Positions 12,886 through 20,694 of a stretch of DNA of 64,000 bases are shown here, piece by piece. Origin of the DNA: Enterococcus faecium. GTDB taxonomy: Bacteria; Bacillota; Bacilli; Lactobacillales; Enterococcaceae. Each line of letters starts with the position of its first letter. Position 1 is the stretch's first letter. The position numbers were made by a program, and so were the translations under genes. The notes under the pieces are model-generated. The model made no database searches and was not told the DNA's origin. It saw nothing but the letters and a program-made list of their open reading frames with translations. The DNA is taken from contig NZ_CP118955.1 in NCBI RefSeq assembly GCF_029023785.1, positions 1 through 64,000 of the forward strand, in the 5' to 3' direction.

Positions 12886-14253
12886 ATGAATGAAGTGTGG
12901 CAGGATCGAATCCCACCGCAAAATATTGAAGCTGAACAAGCGGTTTTAGGCTCTGTTTTTCTTGACGCAGAAACGATCATTGATGCCATGGAGTACATAG
13001 AGCCAAAAGACTTTTATCGTCGTGGCCATCAAATTATTTTTGAGACAATGATCGAGTTAAATGATCGTAATGAAGCGATTGACGTGGTTACTGTCAAAGA
13101 CCGGCTGGAACAAGCCAATTTGTTAGAAGATGCCGGTGGTTTAAGTTATCTCTCAGACTTGGCATTAGCAGTTCCGACAGCAGCAAATATCGTCTACTAT
13201 GCGAAAATCGTTGAAGAAAAATCATTGCTGCGTACATTGATCCAGACAGCAACAGGAATCGTTACGAAAGGATTCGAGCAAGGAGAAGAAGTTCAAACAA
13301 TTTTAGATGATGCCGAACGCAGTATCTTGGAGGTTTCGGAAAAAAGAAATCGAAGCGGCTTTTTATCTATTGCTGAAGTACTGAACTCCACGATTGAAAA
13401 TATCGATCGACTAGCTCAAAACAATGAAGAAATCACAGGTCTACCAACTGGCTATCAAGGTCTGGATAAAATGACAGCAGGTTTCCAGCCCGAAGAACTA
13501 ATCATTCTTGCTGCACGTCCAGCGGTAGGTAAAACAGCGTTTGCATTGAATATTGCTCAAAATGTAGGAACAAAAACAGATCGTTCTGTTGCGATATTTA
13601 GTTTGGAAATGGGGGCAGAATCTCTTGTAAATCGGATGCTTTGTGCAGAAGGTTCGATTGAGGCCAGCCATTTACGTACAGGTCAGCTTTCGGAAGAAGA
13701 ATGGTCGAATCTGATCGTTGCGATGGGGAGTCTTTCTCGAGCAAATATTTTTATCGATGATACACCAGGGATCAAAATCTCTGAAATCCGTGCGAAATGT
13801 CGGAAACTAGCGCAAGAAAAAGGCAATCTAGGCTTGATATTGATCGATTATTTGCAGTTGATTGAAGGTAACGGTAAAGAGAACCGTCAACAAGAAGTAT
13901 CAGATATCTCTCGCCAACTGAAAAAACTGGCGAAAGAGCTGAAAGTACCTGTCATTGCTCTTTCACAGTTATCTCGTGGAGTAGAACAGCGACAAGACAA
14001 ACGACCAGTGCTAAGTGATATTCGTGAATCCGGATCAATTGAACAAGATGCGGACATCGTAGCCTTCTTGTATCGAGATGATTATTATGAAAGAGAAGGC
14101 GGAGATGACGATGATGGAAACGAGCCAAAAAATGACAACGTCATCGAAGTCATCATCGAGAAGAACCGAAGCGGTGCACGAGGAACAGTTGAACTACTGT
14201 TTATCAAAGAATACAATAAGTTTTCGTCGCTTTCGCCAAGAGAAGAATTTTAA
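12886..14253 (+). CDS. dnaB: Replicative DNA helicase DnaB (DnaC in Bacillus)
   Basis: This hexameric 5'-3' helicase unwinds DNA ahead of the replication fork. The 455-aa protein has the N-terminal domain (IPPQNIEAEQAVLGSVFLD), a linker, and a RecA-like core with Walker A AARPAVGKTAFALN near 207-220, Walker B LILIDYLQL, and ALSQLSRGVEQR and RPVLSDIRESGSIEQDAD loops. The start is preceded by AAGGAGCGATACGT. An array of hairpin repeats begins 5 bp after its stop. Confidence 0.98.
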   Translation: MNEVWQDRIPPQNIEAEQAVLGSVFLDAETIIDAMEYIEPKDFYRRGHQIIFETMIELNDRNEAIDVVTVKDRLEQANLLEDAGGLSYLSDLALAVPTAANIVYYAKIVEEKSLLRTLIQTATGIVTKGFEQGEEVQTILDDAERSILEVSEKRNRSGFLSIAEVLNSTIENIDRLAQNNEEITGLPTGYQGLDKMTAGFQPEELIILAARPAVGKTAFALNIAQNVGTKTDRSVAIFSLEMGAESLVNRMLCAEGSIEASHLRTGQLSEEEWSNLIVAMGSLSRANIFIDDTPGIKISEIRAKCRKLAQEKGNLGLILIDYLQLIEGNGKENRQQEVSDISRQLKKLAKELKVPVIALSQLSRGVEQRQDKRPVLSDIRESGSIEQDADIVAFLYRDDYYEREGGDDDDGNEPKNDNVIEVIIEKNRSGARGTVELLFIKEYNKFSSLSPREEF

Positions 14254-14353
14254 AGAAGAGGTTGTGAGCCTTGAGCAATCCCGAGAGCTCTCGTAAGAAG
14301 ATGCAAGGAGTAACCGCAGGAACGACTAGAGTACTTAATTTAAACAGATCTCC

Positions 14354-14392
14354 AAAGGGATTGTGACAAAAGTCTTGTCACAGTCCCTTTTT
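14354..14392 (+). terminator. Capping hairpin H1 / terminator of dnaB
   Basis: AAAGGGATTGTGACAA pairs with TTGTCACAGTCCCTTT and is followed by TTTTT. Near-identical hairpins cap arrays 2 and 3, so it appears to be part of the repeat system as well as a likely terminator. Confidence 0.75.
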
Positions 14393-14398
14393 CCGAAT

Positions 14399-14516
14399 AA
14401 ACGGTGTTCAATCAGCTGACCCTTGGTATTAGCTCAGCAAACGTCAAAATATGAGGAACTATTTTGACGTTTGTTTCTCTAATACTCAGGTCAAAACGCT
14501 GATCTTACGACCTCTT
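14399..14516 (+). repeat. Hairpin module A (array 1)
   Basis: The module begins AAACGGTGTTC and ends ACGACCTCTT. The arms ATCAGCTGACC and TATTAG pair with CTAATA and GGTCAAAACGCTGAT; the inner arm CAAACGTCAAAAT pairs with ATTTTGACGTTTG around an ATGAGGAAC loop. A second copy is at 16764-16881. Confidence 0.8.
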
Positions 14517-14522
14517 TTCCTT

Positions 14523-14640
14523 AAACGGTGTTCTCCTGCCAACTCCTCGGTCACAAGTCACAATATCATCAAACATGAGAAGCAGTTTTTTGAAATTGCT
14601 CCTTGTGACTCAGAGTTAAACGGCAGGCTCACAACCTCTT
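14523..14640 (+). repeat. Hairpin module B (array 1)
   Basis: It begins AAACGGTGTTC and ends TCACAACCTCTT. The arms CTGCC and CTCGGTCACAAG pair with CTTGTGACTCAGAG and GGCAG; the inner part is AAACATGAGAAGCAGTTTT. Other copies are at 16642-16760 and, inverted, at 55348-55466. Confidence 0.8.
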
Positions 14641-14643
14641 TCT

Positions 14644-14763
14644 TAAACGGTGTTCAAAAGCTTGCATCTGCGGTAATACGCCCAATCAAACGAAAAATAT
14701 GAGAAGCTATTTTTGTTTGGCTGTTCTTATTACTTGATGCAGGACAGCTTTTTCACAACCTCT
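14644..14763 (+). repeat. Hairpin module C (array 1)
   Basis: It begins AAACGGTGTTC and ends TCACAACCTCT. The arms AAAAGCT, TGCATC and GTAATA pair with TATTAC, GATGCA and AGCTTTT; inner CAAACGAAAAATA pairs with TATTTTTGTTTG around TGAGAAGC. Other copies are at 16518-16636 and, inverted, at 55225-55344. Confidence 0.8.
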
Positions 14764-14765
14764 GA

Positions 14766-14888
14766 TTCACGGTGTTCCAAAAGTAGCTTCTTCGAAAAAT
14801 AAGTCGAAATTTCACAAAAATTTGAGAAGCAATTTTCGTACATTCCTTCTTATTTCTTGAAGCTGACCACTTCTGTTACAACCTCTTT
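14766..14888 (+). repeat. Hairpin module D (array 1)
   Basis: It begins TTCACGGTGTTCC and ends TTACAACCTCTTTT. The arms AGAAGCTACTT-like and AATAAG pair across the module; the inner core is ACAAAAATTTGAGAAGCAATTTTCGT (written here only as its type). A second copy is at 16884-17003 and a diverged one at 28652-28776. Confidence 0.75.
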
Positions 14889-14967
14889 TTTAATAACCAT
14901 TCTAAAAAGATAAAGTTCGTTTTTTAAGCGTTTTTATAAAATAAAAATAAAAATCATTCGATTTTAT

Positions 14968-14996
14968 TTGAAATATGTATCTATTATTGATACAAT
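14968..14996 (+). promoter_or_regulatory. purA promoter
   Basis: The -35 TTGAAA is at 14968-14973 and the -10 TACAAT at 14991-14996, with a 17-bp spacer. It lies 36 bp upstream of the purA start. Confidence 0.75.
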
Positions 14997-15032
14997 GGTT
15001 CAGGATTAAATAATATAGAACGAGGTGTTCAC

Positions 15033-16325
15033 ATGTCATCTGTAGTAGTAGTAGGTACGCAATGGGGCGATGAAGGGAAAGGAAAAATCACAGACTTTCT
15101 CAGTGAAAATGCTGAAGTGATTGCACGGTACCAAGGTGGCGACAATGCAGGGCACACAATTAAGTTTAACGGTGTGACTTATAAACTGCATTTGATTCCT
15201 TCTGGGATTTTTTATAAAGACAAGATCAGTGTGATCGGAAACGGCGTTGTAGTCAATCCTAAATCATTGGTTAAAGAATTAGCTTATTTACATGAAAAAG
15301 GTGTAGAAACAAGTAATTTGCGTATTTCTGACCGCGCGCACGTAATCTTGCCTTATCATATCAAATTGGACCAATTACAAGAAGATGCTAAGGGCGAAAA
15401 TAAGATTGGTACAACGATTAAAGGAATCGGACCTGCCTATATGGATAAAGCAGCTCGTGTAGGTATCCGTATTGCAGACTTATTAGATAAAGAAATTTTT
15501 GAAGAACGTCTTCGTTTGAATCTAGATGACAAAAACCGTCAATTTGTAAAAATGTTTGATTCAGAACCACTTGATTTTGACGATATTTTTGAAGAATATT
15601 ATGAATACGGACAACAAATCAAACAATACGTCACAGATACTTCCGTTATCTTGAATGATGCTTTGGATGCAGGCAAACGCGTGTTGTTTGAAGGCGCACA
15701 AGGTGTAATGCTGGATATCGACCAGGGAACTTATCCTTTTGTTACTTCTTCTAACCCAGTAGCCGGTGGGGTAACAATCGGAAGCGGTGTAGGGCCTTCA
15801 AAAATCAATAAAGTTGTCGGCGTCTGCAAAGCCTATACGTCACGTGTCGGTGATGGACCATTTCCAACTGAATTATTTGATGAAACAGGAGAACAAATCC
15901 GCGAAGTAGGACGAGAATACGGTACGACAACTGGTCGTCCGCGTCGTGTAGGCTGGTTTGATTCTGTAGTTATGCGCCATTCTAAACGAGTTTCAGGTAT
16001 TACCAACCTATCTTTAAACTCGATCGATGTATTAAGTGGATTGGAAACAGTAAAAATTTGTACGGCTTATGAATTAGATGGCGAACTAATCTACCACTAT
16101 CCAGCAAGCTTGAAAGAGTTGAACCGCTGCAAACCAATCTATGAAGAATTGCCAGGCTGGTCAGAAGACATTACAGGATGCAAAACACTTGCAGAACTGC
16201 CAGAAAACGCACGTAACTATGTACGTCGTATCTCAGAGCTTGTTGGTGTACGTATCTCAACATTTTCTGTCGGACCTGATAGAACACAAACAAACATCTT
16301 AGAAAGCGTCTGGGCGCAAATCTAA
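15033..16325 (+). CDS. purA: Adenylosuccinate synthase
   Basis: PurA joins IMP and aspartate with GTP to give adenylosuccinate, the first step from IMP to AMP. The 430-aa protein shows the GTP-binding motif [14 protein letters not shown] at its N-terminus, GDNAGHTI, the IMP-binding [11 protein letters not shown] and [23 protein letters not shown], and [11 protein letters not shown]. The start follows GAGGTGTTCAC. It is monocistronic and flanked on both sides by hairpin-repeat arrays. Confidence 0.98.
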   Translation: MSSVVVVGTQWGDEGKGKITDFLSENAEVIARYQGGDNAGHTIKFNGVTYKLHLIPSGIFYKDKISVIGNGVVVNPKSLVKELAYLHEKGVETSNLRISDRAHVILPYHIKLDQLQEDAKGENKIGTTIKGIGPAYMDKAARVGIRIADLLDKEIFEERLRLNLDDKNRQFVKMFDSEPLDFDDIFEEYYEYGQQIKQYVTDTSVILNDALDAGKRVLFEGAQGVMLDIDQGTYPFVTSSNPVAGGVTIGSGVGPSKINKVVGVCKAYTSRVGDGPFPTELFDETGEQIREVGREYGTTTGRPRRVGWFDSVVMRHSKRVSGITNLSLNSIDVLSGLETVKICTAYELDGELIYHYPASLKELNRCKPIYEELPGWSEDITGCKTLAELPENARNYVRRISELVGVRISTFSVGPDRTQTNILESVWAQI

Positions 16326-16405
16326 GGATAAAAACGACGACTGAATCAGGACGTTCTTACCAGAGCGAGTCGAAGTGTTTATCTATACGATAATAATAAC
16401 TTGAA

Positions 16406-16465
16406 GAGGTAGTGAAAGAGACGTTTAGCCTTATTGCCGATAGGCTGTCTCTTGAACACTGTTTA
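16406..16465 (-). repeat. Short inverted repeat module in array 2
   Basis: Read on the minus strand it starts TAAACAGTGTTC and ends TCACTACCTC, matching the ends of the longer modules. The interior is only a short stem, AAGAGAC with GTCTCTT and GCC...GGC, so it resembles a module that has lost its long arms. Confidence 0.6.
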
Positions 16466-16472
16466 TTCAGAA

Positions 16473-16510
16473 TAAGGGACTGTGACAAAAACCGTGTCAC
16501 AGTCCCTTAT
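16473..16510 (+). terminator. Capping hairpin H2 downstream of purA
   Basis: ATAAGGGACTGTGACA pairs with TGTCACAGTCCCTTAT. It is nearly the same as H1 and the hairpin at 55472, including the flank TCCGAA.AAACGG leading into the first module. Confidence 0.7.
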
Positions 16511-16517
16511 TCCGAAC

Positions 16518-16636
16518 AAACGGTGTTCAAAAGCTTGCATCTACGGCACTAAGCCCAATCAGATGAAAAATATGGAGTGCTATTTTTATCTGATTGTTCT
16601 TACTGCTTGATGCAGAGCAGCTTTTTCACAACCTCT
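16518..16636 (+). repeat. Hairpin module C (array 2)
   Basis: It begins AAACGGTGTTCAAAAGCTTGC and ends TTTTTCACAACCTCT. Compared with the array 1 copy it has several substitutions in the arms and the loop reads ATGGAGTGC. Confidence 0.8.
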
Positions 16637-16641
16637 CCACT

Positions 16642-16760
16642 AAACGGTGTTCTCCTGCCAACTCCTCGGTCACAAGTCACAATATTCAACAAACATGAGA
16701 AGCTGTTTTTTGAAATTGTTCCTTGTGACTCGGAGCTAAACGGCAGGCTCACAACCTCTT
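16642..16760 (+). repeat. Hairpin module B (array 2)
   Basis: It begins AAACGGTGTTCTCCTGCC and ends GGCTCACAACCTCTT. It is nearly identical to the array 1 copy at 14523-14640, with changes such as CATCAAACATG to TCAACAAACATG near the apex. Confidence 0.8.
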
Positions 16761-16763
16761 GGT

Positions 16764-16881
16764 AAACGGTGTTCAATCAGCTGACCCTCGGTATTAGCTC
16801 AAAAAACGGCAAAATATGAGGAACTATTTTTTCCGTTTTTTTCTCTAATACTCAGGTCAAAACGCTGATTTCACAACCTCT
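16764..16881 (+). repeat. Hairpin module A (array 2)
   Basis: It begins AAACGGTGTTCAATCAGC and ends TTTCACAACCTCT. The inner arm differs from the array 1 copy (AAAAAACGGC versus CAAACGTC), and the opposing arm differs correspondingly (CCGTTTTTT versus GACGTTTG), so pairing is kept. Confidence 0.8.
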
Positions 16882-16883
16882 GA

Positions 16884-17003
16884 TTCACGGTGTTCCAGAA
16901 GTAGCTTCTACGGAAATAAGCCGAAATTTCACAAAAATTTGAGAAGCAATTTTCGTAAATTCCTTCTTATTTCTTGAAGCTGACCACTTCTGTCACAACC
17001 TCT
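16884..17003 (+). repeat. Hairpin module D (array 2)
   Basis: It begins TTCACGGTGTTCC and ends TGTCACAACCTCT. It is close to the array 1 copy at 14766-14888 and again occupies the last position in the array. Confidence 0.75.
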
Positions 17004-17111
17004 TATTTTGATTAGAACTTGCGAAAATAAACCGGTTAAAGTGTGTCTAGCGCAAGAGATTTGCTATAATAGACGATAAGGGTAAAATGTAACGAGAAGG
17101 GGTTGAAAAAT

Positions 17112-17975
17112 GTGTATCAAATTGTAACAGATTCTTGTTGTGATCTGCCATACCATGTATTAGCAAAAGAAAAAGTTGATTTTTTATCAATGAATCTCCA
17201 ATTGAATGATCAAGAGTTAGTAGATGACCTCGGAAAGACATTCAATTATGACCGCTACATGAATCAGCTGAAAAATGGTGCGATGCCTACGACATCACAA
17301 ATCAATGTTGGCCGATATTTAGAATTTTTCCGTTCTTATGCGGAAAAACAGATTCCTGTTTTATATGTGGCTTTTTCCAGTGGATTAAGCGGCTCTTACA
17401 GTAGTGCGCTTCAAGCGGTTGAATTGCTGAAGGAAGAATATGAAGACCCTGAGATCTATGTTTTTGATACAAAAGCTGCAAGTATTGGGGAAGGGCTTTT
17501 AGTATTGGAAGCTGTAAGATTGAAAAAAGAAGGTAAAAGCATCGAAGAAACCCTAGAGTGGCTGGAAAGTAATTATTTGAAAGTCCATTCATGGGTAACA
17601 GTAGACGATCTGAAATATCTAGAACGAGGCGGTAGGATTTCCAAAGCAAGTGCTACTCTTGGCAGTCTATTGAGTGTAAAGCCTATTATTACGGTGGATA
17701 AAGAAGGAAGGCTGACGAATGTTGACAAAGTTCGAGGAAGAAACAAGTCGATCCAGACAATCGTCAATGAGACGGTAAAAACAATCGTTGCACCACTTGA
17801 TCAAATCGTTTATGTGGCTTACGCTGGGGATCTAGAGAGCGCGGAGAAGGCAAAACGGCTTTTGGAAGAGCAGATAAAGATGAAAGATGTGAAGCTTTAT
17901 CCCTTAGGACCAACGATCGCCAGTCACACAGGCTATGGCTGTATCGCGATTTTTTCGATGGGAATCAGTCGATAA
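17112..17975 (+). CDS. DegV family fatty-acid-binding protein
   Basis: DegV/FakB proteins are soluble two-domain proteins that hold a fatty acid for the kinase FakA. The 287-aa protein shows TDSCCDLP, TTSQIN, SSGLSGSYSSA and YLERGGRISK, the usual family landmarks. GTG 17112 is chosen as the start because AGAAGGGG (17095-17102) lies 9 nt upstream; a TTG at 17103 abuts that site. Its partner fakA is not in this window, and which fatty acid it carries cannot be told from sequence. Confidence 0.88.
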   Translation: MYQIVTDSCCDLPYHVLAKEKVDFLSMNLQLNDQELVDDLGKTFNYDRYMNQLKNGAMPTTSQINVGRYLEFFRSYAEKQIPVLYVAFSSGLSGSYSSALQAVELLKEEYEDPEIYVFDTKAASIGEGLLVLEAVRLKKEGKSIEETLEWLESNYLKVHSWVTVDDLKYLERGGRISKASATLGSLLSVKPIITVDKEGRLTNVDKVRGRNKSIQTIVNETVKTIVAPLDQIVYVAYAGDLESAEKAKRLLEEQIKMKDVKLYPLGPTIASHTGYGCIAIFSMGISR

Positions 17976-18024
17976 AAGCAGTAACTCATTCTGTAAAAAA
18001 GCCCAGAAATTGATTGTAACAAAA

Positions 18025-18083
18025 ACAGCGACTCTTAAAAGATAGATGAGCATCCTATCTCTTAGAGGTCGCTGTTTTTTTAT
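18025..18083. terminator. Bidirectional terminator between the degV-like gene and the ABC-F gene
   Basis: AAACAGCGACTCTTAAAAGATAG pairs with CTATCTCTTAGAGGTCGCTGTTT, with T tracts on the plus strand and A-rich sequence at the other side. It lies between two convergent genes. (The arms pair over about 20 bp.). Confidence 0.85.
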
Positions 18084-18103
18084 TTTTTAAGCTAAATAGG
18101 CCA

Positions 18104-19726
18104 TTATGCCCATAACTCGTTCAATTGTTTTTGAATATCTGCATTTTCCAAAAATTCATCATATGTCGTATCAGCTCGATCGATCACACCTTTATCCGAA
18201 ACGGCAATGATGCGGTTTGCCAATGTTTGGATAAATTGATGGTCATGTGACGCAAATAAGATTGAGCCAGTAAATGCCATCAAGCCGTCATTCAATGCTG
18301 TGATTGATTCTAAGTCTAAATGGTTCGTTGGATCATCTAATACAAGTACGTTAGCTTTCGAAAGCATCATTTTTGAAAGCATGCAACGGACTTTCTCTCC
18401 ACCAGATAAAACATTCACTGGTTTCAATACTTCTTCACCAGAAAACAACATTCTTCCTAAGAAGCTTCTTAAGAAGGTGTTATCATCTTCTTCTTTACTT
18501 GCATATTGACGCAACCAGTCTAAAATCGTTAGATCAGTATCGAATTCTTTCGTTGTATCCTTTGGTAAATAAGAATTACTTGTTGTCACACCCCAACGTA
18601 CTGTTCCAGTATCTGGCGTAATTTCACCCATGATAACTTTGAATAGCGTTGTTGTTGTTATATCATTTTCTGCGACGAAAGCGACCTTGTCTTCTTTGCT
18701 CAAATTAAAAGATATATCATCTAAAATTTTCTTTCCATCAATCGTTACACTTACATTTTCTACCTGCAATAAGTCGTTTCCAATCTCACGTTCAGGTTTG
18801 AATCCAACGAATGGATAACGTCTAGAAGAAGGTTGGATATCGTCTAAAGTAATTTTTTCAAGCATTTTTTTACGTGAAGTTGCTTGTTTTGATTTTGATG
18901 CATTCGCACTAAAGCGGGCAATAAATTCTTGGAGTTCTTTGATTTGTTCTTCTTTTTTGGCATTTGCGTTTGCTTGAAGTTTAGCCGCTAGTTGACTAGA
19001 TTCCAACCAAAAATCATAATTTCCTACATAAAGTTTGATTTTACCAAAATCTAGATCCGCCATATGTGTACATACTTTGTTCAAAAAGTGACGGTCATGG
19101 GATACAACGATCACAGTATTTTCAAAATTGATCAAAAATTCTTCCAGCCAATTGATCGATTGGATATCCAGACCGTTTGTTGGTTCGTCTAGCAAAAGAA
19201 CATCAGGTTTACCAAATAGTGTTTGTGCTAATAACACTTTTACCTTTTGTCCACCAGTTAATTCACTCATTTGCTGATGGTGCAATTCTTCAGGGATGTT
19301 CAGACCTTGCAGTAAAACAGCTGCTTCTGGTTCAGCTTCCCATCCATTAAGCTCAGCAAATTCTCCTTCTAATTCAGCTGCTCGAATACCATCTTCGTCA
19401 GTGAAATCCTCTTTCATGTAAATCGCATCTTTTTCTTTCAGCACTTCATACAGACGCTTGTGTCCCATGATGACTGTTTCAAGTACAGTATAGTCTTCAT
19501 AGTCGTAATGGTTCTGTTTCAATACGGCCATCCGTTCATCTGGTCCCATAGTAACGGAACCTGTGGAAGGCTGCAGATCCCCTGATAACACTTTAAGGAA
19601 CGTTGATTTACCTGCACCATTTGCACCAATCAAGCCATAGCAGTTTCCGGGGGTAAATTTAATATTCACATCATCAAATAGTTTGCGGTCTGAAAAGTGC
19701 AAACTCACATCATTTACAGTAATCAA
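18104..19726 (-). CDS. ykpA: ABC-F family ATPase (YkpA/YbiT type)
   Basis: ABC-F proteins are soluble twin ATPases that act on the ribosome rather than in membrane transport. The 540-aa protein has a first ATPase with Walker A GANGAGKST, signature LTGGQKVK and Walker B VLLLDEPTNGLD, a charged linker (about 240-300), and a second ATPase with signature LSGGEKVR and VLVLDDPTNHLD. The Walker A of the second domain is degenerate (AENDITTTT), lacking the P-loop lysine. Length matches Bacillus YkpA. No antibiotic-resistance subtype is claimed; the long-linker ARE types look different. Confidence 0.9.
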   Translation of the reverse strand: MITVNDVSLHFSDRKLFDDVNIKFTPGNCYGLIGANGAGKSTFLKVLSGDLQPSTGSVTMGPDERMAVLKQNHYDYEDYTVLETVIMGHKRLYEVLKEKDAIYMKEDFTDEDGIRAAELEGEFAELNGWEAEPEAAVLLQGLNIPEELHHQQMSELTGGQKVKVLLAQTLFGKPDVLLLDEPTNGLDIQSINWLEEFLINFENTVIVVSHDRHFLNKVCTHMADLDFGKIKLYVGNYDFWLESSQLAAKLQANANAKKEEQIKELQEFIARFSANASKSKQATSRKKMLEKITLDDIQPSSRRYPFVGFKPEREIGNDLLQVENVSVTIDGKKILDDISFNLSKEDKVAFVAENDITTTTLFKVIMGEITPDTGTVRWGVTTSNSYLPKDTTKEFDTDLTILDWLRQYASKEEDDNTFLRSFLGRMLFSGEEVLKPVNVLSGGEKVRCMLSKMMLSKANVLVLDDPTNHLDLESITALNDGLMAFTGSILFASHDHQFIQTLANRIIAVSDKGVIDRADTTYDEFLENADIQKQLNELWA

Positions 19727-19773
19727 TTTTTTTCCTCACTTTTATCATTATTAGTTTTGACAAGTCTTATAGA

Positions 19774-19802
19774 ATTATATAGGGGAAAGGTAAAAGATTC
19801 AA
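19774..19802 (-). promoter_or_regulatory. Promoter of the ABC-F gene
   Basis: Read on the minus strand, -35 TTGAAT (19797-19802) and -10 TATAAT (19774-19779) are separated by 17 bp, 47 bp upstream of the start codon. Confidence 0.7.
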
Positions 19803-19821
19803 GGCAATCGAACATTCTTTG

Positions 19822-19837
19822 TGTTTCACGTGAAACA
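19822..19837. promoter_or_regulatory. parS: parS site (ParB/Spo0J binding)
   Basis: TGTTTCACGTGAAACA is a perfect 16-bp palindrome identical to the consensus parS of Firmicutes. ParB/Spo0J loads here and spreads, recruiting SMC to the origin region. It is intergenic and about 20 kb from oriC, where such sites are expected. Confidence 0.9.
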
Positions 19838-19974
19838 GAATGAAAAAAATAAAAATAAAAGCGGAGCGAAAATAGCTACTATAGGATTTATTAGTTTGCA
19901 ACAGCATAATTTTTGACGTTATTTATAAGAGGGAGTACTATAAAACTGTAAAAGAAATGAAAGAAGGATTGAAA

Positions 19975-20496
19975 ATGGATGAAAAAAGAACCATCGACTG
20001 GGGCTCATTGATTTTGGGAATTTTATTTGTACTTGTCTCATTGTTATCATTTCAAGACCCTGTCGGAAATTTAGTTGCAATTGTAGTAGTCTTTGCGATT
20101 TTTGCCTTTATTAAAGGGATATTTGAACTGTTTGTACGGAACAGATTAAAAGAGCTAACAGGATATAAAGGAAAGATGCCCTTAATAATCGGGATCATCG
20201 ATATTCTAGTTGGCGTCTTTTTCTTATTCAATATTGGTGCAGGAGTCGCAGCATTGCCTTTTGTTTTTGCAGTATGGTTTATTGCTGATTCAGTTTTAGC
20301 GTTATTTACTGCTGACTTGGCAAGAGGAGTAAGTGAAGGATATTATTGGTTTACGATCATCGTCAATATTTTAGGAATTTTATTAGGAATTTTCTTATTG
20401 TTTAATCCAATTTCTTCTGCGTTGACATTAAGCTTTTTAGTTGGATTCTATTTTATGTTATTTGGTATCACACATATCGTCTATGCATTTAGATAA
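19975..20496 (+). CDS. HdeD-like DUF308 membrane protein
   Basis: This is a 173-aa hydrophobic protein with about six predicted membrane segments arranged as three pairs, the layout of HdeD-type DUF308 proteins. Segments include SLILGILFVLVSLLSF, LVAIVVVFAIFAFIKGIF and LSFLVGFYFMLFGITHIVYAF. HdeD has been linked to acid resistance in E. coli, but the role in Firmicutes is not established. ATG 19975 is used as the start (AAGAAGGA 6 nt upstream); an ATG at 19957 lacks a good site. Convergent with pyruvate oxidase across a terminator. Confidence 0.8.
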   Translation: MDEKRTIDWGSLILGILFVLVSLLSFQDPVGNLVAIVVVFAIFAFIKGIFELFVRNRLKELTGYKGKMPLIIGIIDILVGVFFLFNIGAGVAALPFVFAVWFIADSVLALFTADLARGVSEGYYWFTIIVNILGILLGIFLLFNPISSALTLSFLVGFYFMLFGITHIVYAFR

Positions 20497-20512
20497 GTAA
20501 AATCAAACAAAT

Positions 20513-20568
20513 AAAAAAGCCGGCTTCCGATTACAGTTTTACTGTTGTAATTGGAAGCCGGCTTTTTT
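20513..20568. terminator. Bidirectional terminator between the DUF308 gene and pyruvate oxidase
   Basis: AAAGCCGGCTTCC and ATTACAG pair with TTGTAAT and GGAAGCCGGCTTT, flanked by A and T tracts on both sides. It is one of the strongest hairpins in the window. Confidence 0.9.
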
Positions 20569-20574
20569 ATCATG

Positions 20575-20694
20575 GACAAATATGCACGAGGTGATTTTTA
20601 GGTGTCGAGACAAATTTATGCAAAAATGTGAGAAGCTATATACACAAATTTTATCTTAATACTCGAAGCATAGCGCAGTTGTCACAACCTCTTT
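20575..20694 (+). repeat. Hairpin module E, overlapping the pyruvate oxidase stop codon
   Basis: It ends TTGTCACAACCTCTTTT like the other modules and has the loop core AAAAATGTGAGAAGCTATA. Its left end lacks a clear AAACGGTGTTC. The end motif overlaps the last codons of the minus-strand pox gene: reversed, it reads AAG AGG TTG TGA (Lys-Arg-Leu-stop). Confidence 0.65.

Larger units (their letters stand above)
14254..15032. other. 779-bp dnaB-purA spacer carrying repeat array 1
   Basis: No gene is supported here; small open frames are interrupted by repeat structure. The order is: an inverted end motif GAGGTTGTGA (14259-14268), a spacer with the palindrome CGAGAGCTCTCG (14282-14293), a capping hairpin (14354-14392), repeat modules A, B, C and D (14399-14888), then an AT-rich stretch with the purA promoter. 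Confidence 0.85.
16326..17111. other. 786-bp purA-degV spacer carrying repeat array 2
   Basis: No gene is supported. From left to right it holds an unassigned 80 bp, an inverted short module (16406-16465), capping hairpin H2, modules C, B, A and D, then the degV upstream region with a TATAAT box at 17065-17070 but no clear -35. Confidence 0.85.

Noticed and set aside
14078-14296. 72-aa frame overlapping the end of dnaB
   Set aside because: It lies in a second frame of the dnaB 3' end and runs into the repeat array; no start signal.
14451-14702. 83-aa plus-strand frame in the dnaB-purA spacer
   Set aside because: It runs straight through hairpin modules A-C; a similar 62-aa frame occurs in array 2 for the same reason. 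No ribosome-binding site and not conserved in length.
14354-17003. CRISPR array
   Set aside because: Repeats are 120-bp hairpin modules of four kinds without short identical repeats and unique spacers; no cas genes nearby.
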